Below are positions 62,583 through 64,000 of a stretch of DNA of 64,000 nucleotides, in pieces (the first letter of the stretch is position 1; the number at the start of each line of letters is the position of its first letter). Made by a program: the position numbers and the translations under genes. Source of the DNA: Phoebastria nigripes (taxonomy: Eukaryota; Chordata; Aves; Procellariiformes; Diomedeidae); contig JAYKAV010001000.1 in the NCBI GenBank assembly GCA_035582835.1, positions 571,178 through 635,177 of the forward strand, given 5' to 3'. The notes beneath the pieces were generated by a model, which ran no database searches, was not told the origin of the DNA, and saw nothing but the letters and a program-made list of their open reading frames with translations.

Positions 62583-64000
62583 CTAAACAGACAAAAAATA
62601 AGCATATAACTCTACATTACTATAAAATTATTATTATACAGGTCATAACCTCAAAGTGTCTGTAGAATGCTTTCTTACCCTGTGTTATGATATATGCCTG
62701 GCAAAAAAGACCAGGAATCAAACAGCCCAAACTACTTCATGTCTCAGATAATAGTCAGCAACGAAAGATTTATCTGTGTCACTTGGATGTTTATATCGAA
62801 TAGTACTGTATAAATGTATAAACAGAGAAATGCAGATACTGGGAGTGAAGTGTGAAACAACTAGGCCAATCTAAAAAAAAAAAAAAAAAACCAAAACCCA
62901 GAACCCAGAAAAACCCCAGCAATCCCCTCCTATCCCTTGGGTACCAAAGGTAGCTGTAGCTCATAGGAAAAGTGTACTGAGACAGGGTTTCCCTTCAGCA
63001 AGTTTAACTCTTACATTAAAAGTCCTCCTGAATGTAACAATTAGCATTTTAATTCATTTGCATCAGATGATCAATCCATCACATCAAAATAATTTAACAT
63101 GAAGGATGCTCCTTCAACAGCAAAAGTGATGCATCTTCTAATTAGCTAAGCACACACTTACTTAACCAAGAAATGCTTTCCTTATTTTAATGAATACATT
63201 ACATTTTGCAGGCTTTTCACCATTAAAAGTCCAGCTCCCAATACTCCTCCCATTTTCCCCCCCAACTCCTAAGTGTGTTTTATTTCTGTCTCCATACCCC
63301 ACCAGGAAAGATGGTTCCCCCAGCCCTGCCTCGGACTCCCCGGAGCATGCAACAGCACAAGCATTGCAGCTGCAAGCTGCTGTCTTACAGGCCACACTTT
63401 CATCACTACAGAAACCTACAAGAGTTATGCACCCAGAACTATGCCAGCAAAACAGTGGTTGGTTATTTCTTTAAACAGATCAGAAGCGAAGAATTAACTA
63501 CTTGCACTGATTTTGCAGATAAGGTTATTTTGATCTTTTCTCTCAAGAAGAATGTGGAAAGCCATTAACCAACTCTCACTCTGGAAAAAGACCACATAAC
63601 TGTTTCAGCGATCTAGACTGTTTTACCCTTTTGCTCTCTGTAATCCAGTTGTGCTAATACAGCTTATATCCGTCTTTATTTGCCTGTCTTGTATCCTTCC
63701 TCCTTTAAGATATCTTTCCTATCTTCAGGAACATTTTGATATTCTGTAATCATAGGTATATATGTCTGCATTCAAAGCCAGTGCCTGTTTTTCAAGAGCT
63801 ATTCTAGTCACACGAAGGCCCTGATAATTTTATAGGTCTTCACTTTATTGTTCTGAAACACGTAGTGTTCTTTATCCTCTCAAAGACCATATTCTATGCT
63901 ATTTTGTTAGTCATATATAAAGACGTATCTATGTATCATGCTTTTAGGCAAGCAAAGTGAAAACCATTCCCTAGTGATTTAACTAAAACTGTAAACAGAT
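62583..64000 (-). other. RBL2: RBL2 intron running to the window edge
   Basis: The sequence to the right of the last recognised exon shows no further pocket-protein similarity on the minus strand. It holds an A17 run with a C/A tract (62872-62930) and an unexplained GC-richer patch (63290-63430). The preceding exon must lie beyond 64000. Confidence 0.75.

Noticed and set aside
1..64000. tRNA, rRNA, CRISPR arrays, prokaryotic operons or phage
   Set aside because: No cloverleaf with A/B boxes, no rRNA blocks and no regularly spaced repeats were seen by eye. Gene structure is clearly eukaryotic.

Overview
The window is vertebrate nuclear DNA, most likely from a bird. CR1 LINE fragments are present with their typical 3' ends, including one well-preserved copy near 45 kb. 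The genes are interrupted by many short, GT-AG-bounded introns. There is one long CpG island in otherwise AT-rich sequence. A crocodilian or turtle also carries CR1, but the compact introns favour a bird. Isolated N bases and two N runs (19280-19298 and 53872-53983) show it is a draft assembly.

Layout. (1) Positions 1 to about 27,950 are an AT-rich intergenic region in which I recognise no protein-coding gene. It holds short CR1 or older repeat fragments, simple repeats, a few exon-like segments with good splice sites, a small orphan CpG-dense patch near 25.65 kb, and several stretches (strongest 15.65-17.1 kb) that look like conserved non-coding regulatory DNA. (2) About 27,960-29,760 is a CpG island holding the AKTIP promoter (CCAAT boxes, GC boxes, a TTTAAAT element and a CGG repeat in the first exon). 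(3) About 29,112-43,760 on the plus strand is the complete AKTIP gene: one non-coding first exon and nine coding exons that join into a 293-residue reading frame. (4) About 43,760-50,775 is intergenic between two converging genes and carries a clear CR1 copy. (5) About 50,775 to the right edge, on the minus strand, is the 3' part of RBL2 (p130): fourteen coding exons that join in frame into the last 749 residues, plus a 1.8 kb 3'UTR. The 5' exons lie beyond the window.

The tail-to-tail AKTIP/RBL2 pair matches the order on human chromosome 16q12.2, where RPGRIP1L, FTO and the IRX3/5/6 cluster follow on the AKTIP side. The long gene-free left third is therefore probably the AKTIP-RPGRIP1L interval, a region known to lie near IRX regulatory landscapes. 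AKTIP is a catalytically dead E2 variant of the FTS-Hook-FHIP dynein adaptor and telomere maintenance. RBL2 is a pocket-family repressor of E2F targets. They are neighbours by conserved synteny and are not known to share a pathway.

I see no clearly novel coding system. The observations most worth checking are a polarised family of G/T-only tracts, two closely spaced miR-17-family seed matches in the RBL2 3'UTR, the enhancer-like block at 15.65-17.1 kb, and the orphan CpG patch with exon-like segments downstream.
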